DNA from: Deltaproteobacteria bacterium
GTDB lineage: Bacteria; Desulfobacterota; BSN033; UBA1163
NCBI GenBank assembly: GCA_020059605.1
Contig: JAGVBT010000164.1
Span: forward strand, 1-64,000
Length of the DNA stretch: 64,000 nucleotides
Direction: 5' to 3'
Position 1 is the first letter of the stretch. Each line of letters starts with the position of its first letter. The position numbers were made by a program, and so were the translations under genes. The notes beneath the pieces are model-generated. The model worked only from the letters and a program-made list of their open reading frames with translations. It was not told the origin of the DNA and made no database searches. Positions 1 through 7,966 of the stretch are shown piece by piece.

Positions 1-243
1 GAACCTTGGCCATGCAATGTAGATATAAAAATTATTGAGCTAATGAGGCATATCAGCACTAAAAAGGTTTTCTTTACCATACTTCCCCACCTCCTTTACG
101 GTTTGATTTGTTTGGATTTATTGAAGACCAAAAGATAAAAGCCCCCCAAAGGGCATCATCCCCTCCCGGAGGCTTCATCAAGGCATTTTCTGGTGGGTCC
201 AGTTCATACGTTGCTCCTAAGATATTTCGATTTACCCCCGTCT

Positions 244-471
244 TCACTCTCCTCCTCCCCCGTCAAAAGGGGGGAGGGGATGGGTCAGCGGGTTTTTAGA
301 AATCGAAGGCGATACTAAAAATTTCCTTCCATCTTTTTTTATGTATCCAAATCCTCCGCACCTGGAACAAACGCTCCCATATTTACGGCCATAACTGTTA
401 CAGTGAGGACAAATCCTCATGCCAATTTTTTCCGGGTTGAAAACCTTACTTTCCATTTCGGTGATCACCAT
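244..471 (-). CDS. small putative zinc-ribbon protein (CPHC...CSRC)
   Basis: 75 aa ORF with CPHCNSYGRKYGSVCSRCGGFGYI, a DnaJ-like paired CxxC arrangement; the C-terminal tail is encoded by a G/C-rich repeat. Confidence 0.45.
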   Translation of the reverse strand: MVITEMESKVFNPEKIGMRICPHCNSYGRKYGSVCSRCGGFGYIKKDGRKFLVSPSISKNPLTHPLPPFDGGGGE

Positions 472-595
472 CCCCTCTCCGGGGTATGCCTTCTCATATC
501 ATAGGCCAAGTCACAAATCGGTCACAGATACGGAGATTTTTTATAATTTTTTTTCGTAACCCCTCAGTTATGGTTTCTTAAGTTTACCATAACCT

Positions 596-652
596 GTAAC
601 TCATCCCTTTAGGGCTGAGTTTTCAGGGCTCCTGCGGCAGGGCCCTGAGTTA
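596..652. repeat. inverted-repeat element with TGTAACTCA...TGAGTTACA arms
   Basis: arms at 596-604 and 644-652 are reverse complements, with an internal GGGCTCCTGCGGCAGGGCCC stem. Confidence 0.5.
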
Positions 653-690
653 CATATTTGACGAGTCATTTATCCCCGGTAACCGAGGGA

Positions 691-891
691 TTATTTTTTT
701 TCATCAGTCCTTCTTGATTTCTTTTCCAGTCGATCTTCTTTGGAGGAATTCAGGATCTCCCAGAGTTCGTCGAGGGTTGAGAAGGCTTTCTTTCCCTTTT
801 TGCCGGCTTCTTCCACGATCCCAACGATACGGTGGGGTTTGTCGGTAACAAACCGGTAGATGCGGACGATAAAACTAACAGAAGAATTCAT
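691..891 (-). CDS. small conserved-looking hypothetical protein (about 66 aa)
   Basis: ORF from internal Met (MNSSVSFIVRIYRFVTDKPHRIVGIVEEAGKKGKKAFSTLDELWEIL); the upstream part of the ORF is translated from a CGCATAGCG repeat and is probably not coding. Confidence 0.4.
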   Translation of the reverse strand: MNSSVSFIVRIYRFVTDKPHRIVGIVEEAGKKGKKAFSTLDELWEILNSSKEDRLEKKSRRTDEKK

Positions 892-1317
892 AAATCTTAG
901 AGGCCCGCATAGCGTCAGGCGCATGGCGCATAGCGCTATAAAAATCTCTGGATTTTTATGTAAGGTTGATACCACAGAGGAGCTTACAGATAGGATACAG
1001 ATTCGAGGAAATTTTTAGATTGTAGAAAAGGCTTTGGATTCAATGAGTTAAAACCGGTAGCCAATGCTGAGGCCGAAGAAAAATAAATGGGGTCATCCGA
1101 AAGTTTCTTATTTTTCCTATAGCTTTGGGCAATGACATGATAAAGCCCTCCTGGAAAATGAAATCACCGTCTTCTCACCATGACGCCTCCATAAGATCCC
1201 TTCTGTCAATATTTAATGATTTATGCCTTACCCCAAAAATGTTTGAAAGACATTTCAATTGACATCTAATAGTTATGTATGATAATACTTAAAGAAATAT
1301 GTAAAGGAGAGATGTCT

Positions 1318-1524
1318 ATGAGTAAGACAACTGTTTTTGTAGATGAAGCCCTCATCGATCTTGCCATCAAGGTATCAAATTTAAAAACAAAAAGGGAAGT
1401 CATTGAAGCCGGGTTGAAAGAGTTGGTAAGGAAAAAGAACCGTGACCTGCTACGGCAAGAGCTTGGAACTTTCGATCTGGATCTCTCCTTGGAGGAGTTG
1501 AAAAGACGGAGGGCTGAAAAATAG
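1318..1524 (+). CDS. vapB: VapB-type antitoxin
   Basis: short VapB-like protein (MSKTTVFVDEALIDLAIKVSNLKTKREVIEAGLKELVRKK) immediately before a PIN-domain gene; AAGGAGAG Shine-Dalgarno upstream. Confidence 0.75.
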   Translation: MSKTTVFVDEALIDLAIKVSNLKTKREVIEAGLKELVRKKNRDLLRQELGTFDLDLSLEELKRRRAEK

Positions 1525-1935
1525 ATGGTCCTGATCGACACTTCGGCATGGCTATTTGCCCTGAAAAAGAATTTCCATCCCGTTATAAAGGGCAGGATTG
1601 AAAAGTTGCTGATAGGTAGTGATGTAGCGATCAATGGAATGATAGAGCTTGAGTTGCTTGGCGGAACGAAATCAGAAAAAGAATATCATAGACTCAAAAG
1701 CAGGCTTGGAGGCCTTCATTATATTGAAGCGGACAGGTCATTATGGGAGGTATCATGGAGACTGGCCTTTGATTTGAAGAGAAAGGGATTAAATCTTCCT
1801 TATACGGATATCTTTATTGCCGCCTCGGCCTTGAAGGAGAAGGCCATTCTTATCCATGCCGATTCCCACTTTGATCTTATTTCAAAGCATACTGACGTAG
1901 AAGTGGAGAGCCTCGTATCTCTCATCAGCAGCTGA
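1525..1935 (+). CDS. vapC: VapC-type PIN-domain ribonuclease toxin
   Basis: 136 aa; MVLIDTSAWL N-terminus, conserved acidic residues (..YTDIFIAASAL..HADSHFDLI); start abuts the vapB stop. Confidence 0.8.
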   Translation: MVLIDTSAWLFALKKNFHPVIKGRIEKLLIGSDVAINGMIELELLGGTKSEKEYHRLKSRLGGLHYIEADRSLWEVSWRLAFDLKRKGLNLPYTDIFIAASALKEKAILIHADSHFDLISKHTDVEVESLVSLISS

Positions 1936-2016
1936 AACTGAACCTTCCCAGAATATACGGCGTTGTTGACGAACTTGAATTGCCTTCAACTTCCCCTTTT
2001 TTGCTCACATTTTTTC

Positions 2017-5000
2017 CTAATTTGTCGCAAGCAGGGCGTCGTGAAGGGCCTTTGTTTTGGGAGAGGGTTCAATCTCCAGGACTGTTTTAAGCCTCTTCTC
2101 GAAGCGCCTGTAAAAGGACAGGGCTTCGGCCTTCAATCCAAGATTTTGATAACAGTTCATGAGACCCCGGCATAACTCCTCGGCAAGATCATCCACATCG
2201 AGGCCTTTCTGGTAACATTCCCGTGCCTTTTCCCATTGGTTAGTTTGACACCAGTAGTCGCTGAGCGTCCTGACACCCCGGAGAAACTTACTCCTCGTCC
2301 GTTCGCTCATAGCCATGGTCCAGGGCTGTTCCATCTCCTGTCCCAGGAACGGACCTCTGTATAATTCTAATGCCTTCTCTGTAAGCACGGTAGCGCGCTC
2401 GCTAAACCCATCTCTCCATTGAAGATCTGCTTCCTCCAAATATCTCTCAAAGGCCCAGAGATCGACCCAGCAGATTCTTTCATTCAATGTCAGCCTTCCC
2501 TCAGACAACCGAATTGCATCTTCCCTCCCCAGCAACTGCCGGAGCCGGTGCAGGGTTGCTGTGACCGACATGTGAGCGGCATCGCCATCAGCCTCCGGCC
2601 ACAGGATGTCAGAAATCTCTTCCTCCCTGATTCCCCTGCCGCCAAGGGCAACCAGGACCTTAAGCATATCAAGAGGTCTCTGCTGAGCTTTTCTATGGGT
2701 AGGCAGGGGATTTCCATCTTTATGGATCACGAACCGTCCAAGCGTATAAATCTTCATAGGCCAGGGCCAGCGCTCCAGTTGAAGTAATCCTTTATCCGGG
2801 ATCAGATGTCGCTTTCGGATGATCTCCTGGACATACTCCACCTCAATCTCCGCCTCAAGAGCTTTAGTGCAGAGCCTTGCCGTGGCTGAGGGATCGTCGA
2901 AAAAAGTGTTCAAAAGCCTCTGATCTTTTCCCAGAGCAAAGGCCATTTTGAGATGATGTAAACCTGAAGCTTCTTCTCCTTGATCGAAGGCAAAGTAGGA
3001 TTGAGCCAGGAGAGAACCGAATTCGAGGATTTTGCTTTTAGTCTCCAGGGCGATAAGAGTCCCTTTTCTAAGCTGATCCAGGGCTTCTTCTTTCTTCCCA
3101 AGCCTGTGCATGGCAAGGGCACTCATCAAATGGGTTGTTGATAGGAGGAGAGGGGCCCCCACTTGATTGCCATACTTTAAAGCCAGATCCACATGTAAAG
3201 TGAGCTCAGCGAGATCTCCATAAGCCAGTGCATACCGGGCGCTCAAGGAGTGGTAGATGAGTCTATTTCGAATTTCAAAAATATTGTCGGATGTCAATGG
3301 ACGGTTCAAAGAGGAGGCCAGTCTATCTAGAGACTGCCAGGCCGTCTCAAAATCGTTTACATTGAGCGAACTCGATATGGCATGCGCCAGAAGCGGGTGA
3401 TCCATGTTATGGATGCCGGTCCTCCGGGACATATCCATGCCTTCAGATACAGCCTTCATACATTTTTCGTGTGATCCTGTAAATTGGTAGTATATAGAAT
3501 CAGCGACTTTTCCCATGATTTTTGGGAAAGGGGGGGCATCTCTGGATCCTGTCAATTGGGATAACAGGTCGAGGTTGTGGCCTGCCCTCTCGAACTTCCC
3601 CATGAAACATCCGTGGAGGACGAGGTGGAACAGAACCCACATTCTGATATTGATCAACTGAGGAGACTCGGTAAGCGAAAAAGCCTGATCCGTCCACTTA
3701 TGGAATTCAGGATGCTGGGGTTGCCTCAGTGTCAATGCCGAAACCATGCTCGATGCCACCCTTGCCCCAATCTCCTGAGAAGGAAACTCTTTGATATCGT
3801 GCAATAGGTCTTCCAGTGTATGAATCCAATGGTCAAGCAGGGAAAAATCGTTATGACTGAAATCGATCACATCGACAATGCCTGCCCATGACAGAAATAC
3901 TCCTGCTATGTCTCCTTCCTTGCGAAATCTCTCGAAGGCTTTTTCAAGACAACTGTGGCTAGACGAAGGGTCGAAGGGGAGCCGACATGAACCCAGCCAG
4001 AAAAGAAGCCATGCGGTGTTCTCAAGCAAATTCTTTGGAAGGCAAGTCAGCCATTTTTCAAGAGGTTGATACCTTCCCTGGGCCAACAGGGAAGGGGCAT
4101 GCTTCATGATAAGTCGAGTCAGTCCTTCCCAATTTTTCTGGTCCATATAAATTTGGGCCGCCTCTTCCATCTGGCCGGATTCCTCAAGGAGCAGGGCTGC
4201 CCTGTGATGTAAATCCAAAAGTGCCTCCCGAGAAAACGACTCTTTTGCCCGGGAGAGAAGAAAGTTCCTGAAAAGAGGATGATATTGATAGACAGGCACT
4301 ACGGAGTGATGTTGTTCTATAAAATAGTTGTTTCTGGTTAAGGATGTAAGAATGACTTCCCCATTTGTAATACCTGAAAGATTTTCCGCCATTTGAACGG
4401 TCATCCCGGGGAGAAAGGCGGTCTTCATGAGGAAGGTCTGGGTCTCCTCGCTCATTTTGGTGAAAATCTCACTTCCAAAATAATCAACGATCTCTTTCGA
4501 AGAAGACTTCTCAAGAAATTGAAGCTCAATCCCTCTTCTCACAGCATCCGAAACCAGGATAAGTCCAGCCACCCATCCATCCGTGATTTGATGAAGACGT
4601 TTAACCACCTCTTTGGAGAGAATCTTCGGCGCCCGTAAACGAACGATATCCCTGGATTCTTCCAACGTAAAACGGAGTTCGTTCCATTCCATAAATTCCA
4701 TCTGGTCATGGACATGCAGTCTGGCAAAGACTGCTGGAGATTCCCTCCGACTGATCAGGATGACATTGATCCCTCTTGGAATGATAGAGAGGCCATTTAG
4801 GATAACTTCATGAAATGGAGAGTCCAAAGCCAATCGGTGATAATTGTCAAAGACAATGAAGAAAGGGGTTTTTAAACGTCCGTAGAGGTTCTCAAAAAAT
4901 CTCAGCGTGAATGTGGGAATCCCCATTAAATATTCGGGTGTGAGCAGGGGAAGGGGCTTTCGGAAGCGGGGGGATGCCTTCTTTGCAGCAAGCCCTAAGT

Positions 5001-5241
5001 AGAAGAAGAAGGAGGCAATGTCCGAATCGCCTTCATCTACCTGATACCAGAGGCATGGGAGCTTTCGGCTATCGAGATAGCTTGCAACGAGGGTTGTTTT
5101 GCCCGAACCGGGCGGCCCGGACACCCAGAGGATGGGGTGATGGCGGGCCCGATCTAAAAGTTGGAAAAGCCTCCTTCGGGGAAGGATACCTTCTGCACTT
5201 GGCCGGGTAATCTTAGCAAAGTATATGGCTTCTCTTTTCAC
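2017..5241 (-). CDS. MalT-like ATPase / BTAD (bacterial transcriptional activator domain) regulator
   Basis: 1074 aa; GPPGSGKTTL Walker A, MalT-like central region, C-terminal winged helix plus BTAD helical repeats (ALELYRGPFL...LGLKAEALSFYRRFEKRLKTVLEIEPSPKTKAL). Confidence 0.8.
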   Translation of the reverse strand: MKREAIYFAKITRPSAEGILPRRRLFQLLDRARHHPILWVSGPPGSGKTTLVASYLDSRKLPCLWYQVDEGDSDIASFFFYLGLAAKKASPRFRKPLPLLTPEYLMGIPTFTLRFFENLYGRLKTPFFIVFDNYHRLALDSPFHEVILNGLSIIPRGINVILISRRESPAVFARLHVHDQMEFMEWNELRFTLEESRDIVRLRAPKILSKEVVKRLHQITDGWVAGLILVSDAVRRGIELQFLEKSSSKEIVDYFGSEIFTKMSEETQTFLMKTAFLPGMTVQMAENLSGITNGEVILTSLTRNNYFIEQHHSVVPVYQYHPLFRNFLLSRAKESFSREALLDLHHRAALLLEESGQMEEAAQIYMDQKNWEGLTRLIMKHAPSLLAQGRYQPLEKWLTCLPKNLLENTAWLLFWLGSCRLPFDPSSSHSCLEKAFERFRKEGDIAGVFLSWAGIVDVIDFSHNDFSLLDHWIHTLEDLLHDIKEFPSQEIGARVASSMVSALTLRQPQHPEFHKWTDQAFSLTESPQLINIRMWVLFHLVLHGCFMGKFERAGHNLDLLSQLTGSRDAPPFPKIMGKVADSIYYQFTGSHEKCMKAVSEGMDMSRRTGIHNMDHPLLAHAISSSLNVNDFETAWQSLDRLASSLNRPLTSDNIFEIRNRLIYHSLSARYALAYGDLAELTLHVDLALKYGNQVGAPLLLSTTHLMSALAMHRLGKKEEALDQLRKGTLIALETKSKILEFGSLLAQSYFAFDQGEEASGLHHLKMAFALGKDQRLLNTFFDDPSATARLCTKALEAEIEVEYVQEIIRKRHLIPDKGLLQLERWPWPMKIYTLGRFVIHKDGNPLPTHRKAQQRPLDMLKVLVALGGRGIREEEISDILWPEADGDAAHMSVTATLHRLRQLLGREDAIRLSEGRLTLNERICWVDLWAFERYLEEADLQWRDGFSERATVLTEKALELYRGPFLGQEMEQPWTMAMSERTRSKFLRGVRTLSDYWCQTNQWEKARECYQKGLDVDDLAEELCRGLMNCYQNLGLKAEALSFYRRFEKRLKTVLEIEPSPKTKALHDALLATN

Positions 5242-5373
5242 TTCTTTTAAATCTTCTTGAGTTAAAACCGAATAAGAAAATAGATCTGTCCTCTTTTCTT
5301 CTATCGGAAAGTCAGAGATTTAAAAATGATGAATTTGTTTTGAAAAATTTATGAAGGTTGTAATGATGATGGT

Positions 5374-5502
5374 CTCGCAAAAAGCCTGAAAATGCCCTTT
5401 TCTGTCATTCCGGCGGATGCCGGAATCCAGTATTTTCAAATGCTTATAAATACCCTGGACTCCGGTTCCTGCCGCAGGACCGGAGCGATGACTTTTTACG
5501 AG
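5374..5502. repeat. MITE-like element with CTCGYAAAAAG.../...CTTTTTACGAG termini and internal GTCATTCCGGC palindrome
   Basis: terminal inverted repeats CTCGCAAAAAGCC / GACTTTTTACGAG; a second copy lies at 33331-33475. Confidence 0.7.
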
Positions 5503-5701
5503 AACATCAATGATGAGAGGCCCCCCTTCCCAAGGTTTCATTTTAAGTGCAATTTTTTTCACTTCTCAATGAAAATTTATAATGGATTCGGGTAGGAGCT
5601 CCAAAGGAATATATTTATCCCCCTGGAGCTTTCACTCAGACATTTTCTGGTGAGTCCAGTTCATAACTTGGTTTCCAGAAGTAGGGAACCTCTAATAATT
5701 C

Positions 5702-5808
5702 CCATTTTGTCACTCCCGCGAAGGCGGGAGTCCAGTAATGTCAAAAACTTATGGATTCCTGCTGGAGTTTATCCCGATGAAGATCGGGGCAGGAATGACA
5801 TTTTTAGA
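5702..5808. repeat. GTCAYTCCCGC palindromic repeat element
   Basis: GTCACTCCCGCGAAGGCGGGAGTCCAG at the left, ...GATCGGGGCAGGAATGACA at the right. Confidence 0.6.
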
Positions 5809-6004
5809 GGTAGCCAGTAGTCTAACTATATAAAATAGTTAGGAAATGATTATTTTAGATCAGGGTTTTAATGTGAGAAAATCTTTTACGATTGTTTTGA
5901 CGGTGGATCCCCCCTTCTTCCTGATGTCTCATTCTTAGTGCAAAGTGAACTGCTTGTCAATATAATAATTTTTACACATTCATCTTCAACATTCATCTTT
6001 GGTC

Positions 6005-6033
6005 TTGACAACTAAACAAATGTATAGTATCCT
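6005..6033 (+). promoter_or_regulatory. putative lexA promoter with palindromic operator
   Basis: TTGACA at 6005-6010, TATCCT at 6028-6033 (17 bp spacer), near-perfect palindrome ACTAAACAAATGTATAGT at 6011-6028 filling the spacer. Confidence 0.5.
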
Positions 6034-6118
6034 GAAAACCAGTTCGGAGTGATGAGTTCGTCCCGATAGAATCGGGGCGGGGAGTTTGGAAAACAAATTA
6101 AAAACAAAGAGGTGATTC

Positions 6119-6742
6119 ATGGAACTAACAGCTCGGCAGAGAGAGATATTCAGCTTCATCCAGGCCTTTATCAAGGAGAGTGGGTATCCTCCTTCGGTGA
6201 GGGAGATCGGTGGACATTTTAGTATCTATCCCCGGGCGGCCTTCGACCACCTGAAGGCGCTGGAAAGAAAGGGTTATTTGAAGCGGCGAAGCTTAATGTC
6301 CAGAGGTCTTGAGATACTTGTCTTTGAGGAAGATAGGCTCCGAAAGGGAAGCAGGCCGTTGATCCGGGACATTCCTGTTTTAGGCAGGGTTGCAGCAGGG
6401 AAACCCACACTGGCCGTGGAGCATGTGGAGGAGACCCTCCCGCTTCCGACAGAATGGGTGAATGGCAGGGAGGTTTTCCTTCTGAAAGTGAAGGGCGACA
6501 GCATGTCTCCGTATATCCTTCCGGGCGATTATGTGATTGTTCGGTCCCAGCCTTCGGCAGAAAATGGGGATGTGGTGGTGACCCTGATGGGTGAGGAGGC
6601 GACGGTGAAGCGGTTTTTCAAAAAGAGGGGAAAGATCGAGCTGAAACCGGACAACGAGCGCTGGGAGACGATCCGGATTGAAGAAGGAGCAGGAGAGGTT
6701 CAGATTCTTGGAAAAGTAACCGGAGTGTTCAGGAAAGTTTGA
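6119..6742 (+). CDS. lexA: LexA-family SOS repressor / autopeptidase
   Basis: MELTARQREIFSFIQAFIKESGYPPSVREIG wHTH; VAAG cleavage site; GDSM catalytic Ser; ATVKRF catalytic Lys. Confidence 0.92.
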   Translation: MELTARQREIFSFIQAFIKESGYPPSVREIGGHFSIYPRAAFDHLKALERKGYLKRRSLMSRGLEILVFEEDRLRKGSRPLIRDIPVLGRVAAGKPTLAVEHVEETLPLPTEWVNGREVFLLKVKGDSMSPYILPGDYVIVRSQPSAENGDVVVTLMGEEATVKRFFKKRGKIELKPDNERWETIRIEEGAGEVQILGKVTGVFRKV

Positions 6743-6761
6743 TTACAATGCGGAGTGCGGA

Positions 6762-7496
6762 ATGCGGAATGCGGATTTTCCCTCTCCCTTCCGGGGAGAG
6801 GGTTTGGGTGAGGGGAGAGAGGATCCACTTGAAGAAATCCTGGCCCAGTTGACTCTGGACGGTGTTCCTTCTTCTCCGAAGAAGATACTTTTCCGGGGGG
6901 AAGGGACAGGAGGGATCGCCTCCTATGTGGCAGGGTGGATGGCAGGCAAGGGGATGGATGTCATCGTCCTGGATGGTGCGAATCGTTTCGATCCTTACGT
7001 GGTTTCATCTTATGCAAGAAAGGCATTGATTTCTCCGGAAAAGATTCTTAAGAGGATTCGGATCGCAAGGGCCTTTACCTGCTACCAGATGGCTACCCTG
7101 ATGGGTGAGAAATTGATTTCTTTTCTGGGGACAATTCATGAATTGCCCCTACAGAAAATCCAGGTGATCCTGCTGGGACCGCTTACGACCTTTCTGGATG
7201 AAGATGCGCCGGAGAGGGAGGTCCGGCCTCTCTTTGAGAGGTCTTTAAAAAGGATGGAGGAGATGGTTTTGAGAGGAGTTTCTTTCTTTCTGTTTCAGTC
7301 TCCTGTTGCTCCCGGTTCTAAAAGAGCATATCTCATGAAAGGGCTCTCCCAATTTTCGGACCTGGTCTGGAAAATCGATTTGGATGAACAAGAGGCGAGA
7401 GTTGTCCCGGAAAAGATCCCAAAAAACTTTTCCCGTCACCCTTCTGAACCATGCCCTGAACTTGTTTCACGGGTTGGTTCAGGGTCTATGACCTGA
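6762..7496 (+). CDS. RecA/RadA-superfamily-like protein with degenerate Walker A
   Basis: VIVLDGANRFDPYVVSSYARKALISPEKILKRIRIARAFTCYQM resembles the RadA/KaiC strand-helix after Walker A, but the P-loop position reads GEGTGGIAS without Lys; N-terminus (MRNADFPSPFRGEGLGEG) is repeat-derived, so the true start may be TTG at 6804. Confidence 0.55.
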   Translation: MRNADFPSPFRGEGLGEGREDPLEEILAQLTLDGVPSSPKKILFRGEGTGGIASYVAGWMAGKGMDVIVLDGANRFDPYVVSSYARKALISPEKILKRIRIARAFTCYQMATLMGEKLISFLGTIHELPLQKIQVILLGPLTTFLDEDAPEREVRPLFERSLKRMEEMVLRGVSFFLFQSPVAPGSKRAYLMKGLSQFSDLVWKIDLDEQEARVVPEKIPKNFSRHPSEPCPELVSRVGSGSMT

Positions 7497-7633
7497 GGGG
7501 TTCATCCCTTTTTTTGATATGCCAAACTGAATCTACCCTGAAGAGATGCCGAAACGAGTTCGGCATGACATATTCTTCAGAATTCGACATGACGCCATGC
7601 GCTATGCGCTATGCGCTTTGCGGGGTTTTGTCT

Positions 7634-7951
7634 ATGGGACGGACCGTTCTTCCTTTCAGTCAGGTTCTGGAACAGGAAGTCCAGGAATGGCGAAAATTTC
7701 GAAGGGGGCTGCGTAAAGAGGATCAGCAGTGTCTCGACCGGCTCTTCGAACAGGCGAGACTTCATGTGCAGGCAGGCGTCTATGCTTCGAGACCCTGGCC
7801 TTTTGAGACGATCCTGATCTCCATGCTCATCGAGCATGAGAAGGCGCTGTTGGCATTGAGGGAGAAGCTGAAAGCGCTGGAGGAGAAAGAAAATAGTTTC
7901 TCCCCCTCACCCCCACCCTCTCCCACCAGGGGAGAGGGGGAGAATTTTTGA
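7634..7951 (+). CDS. small helical protein of the LexA-PolB cassette, unknown function
   Basis: ORF from internal Met MGRTVLPFSQVLEQEVQEWRKFRRGLRKEDQQCLDRLFEQARLHVQAG; C-terminal tail SFSPSPPPSPTRGEGENF encoded by a palindromic repeat. Confidence 0.55.
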   Translation: MGRTVLPFSQVLEQEVQEWRKFRRGLRKEDQQCLDRLFEQARLHVQAGVYASRPWPFETILISMLIEHEKALLALREKLKALEEKENSFSPSPPPSPTRGEGENF

Positions 7952-7966
7952 TATTTAGATATACCA

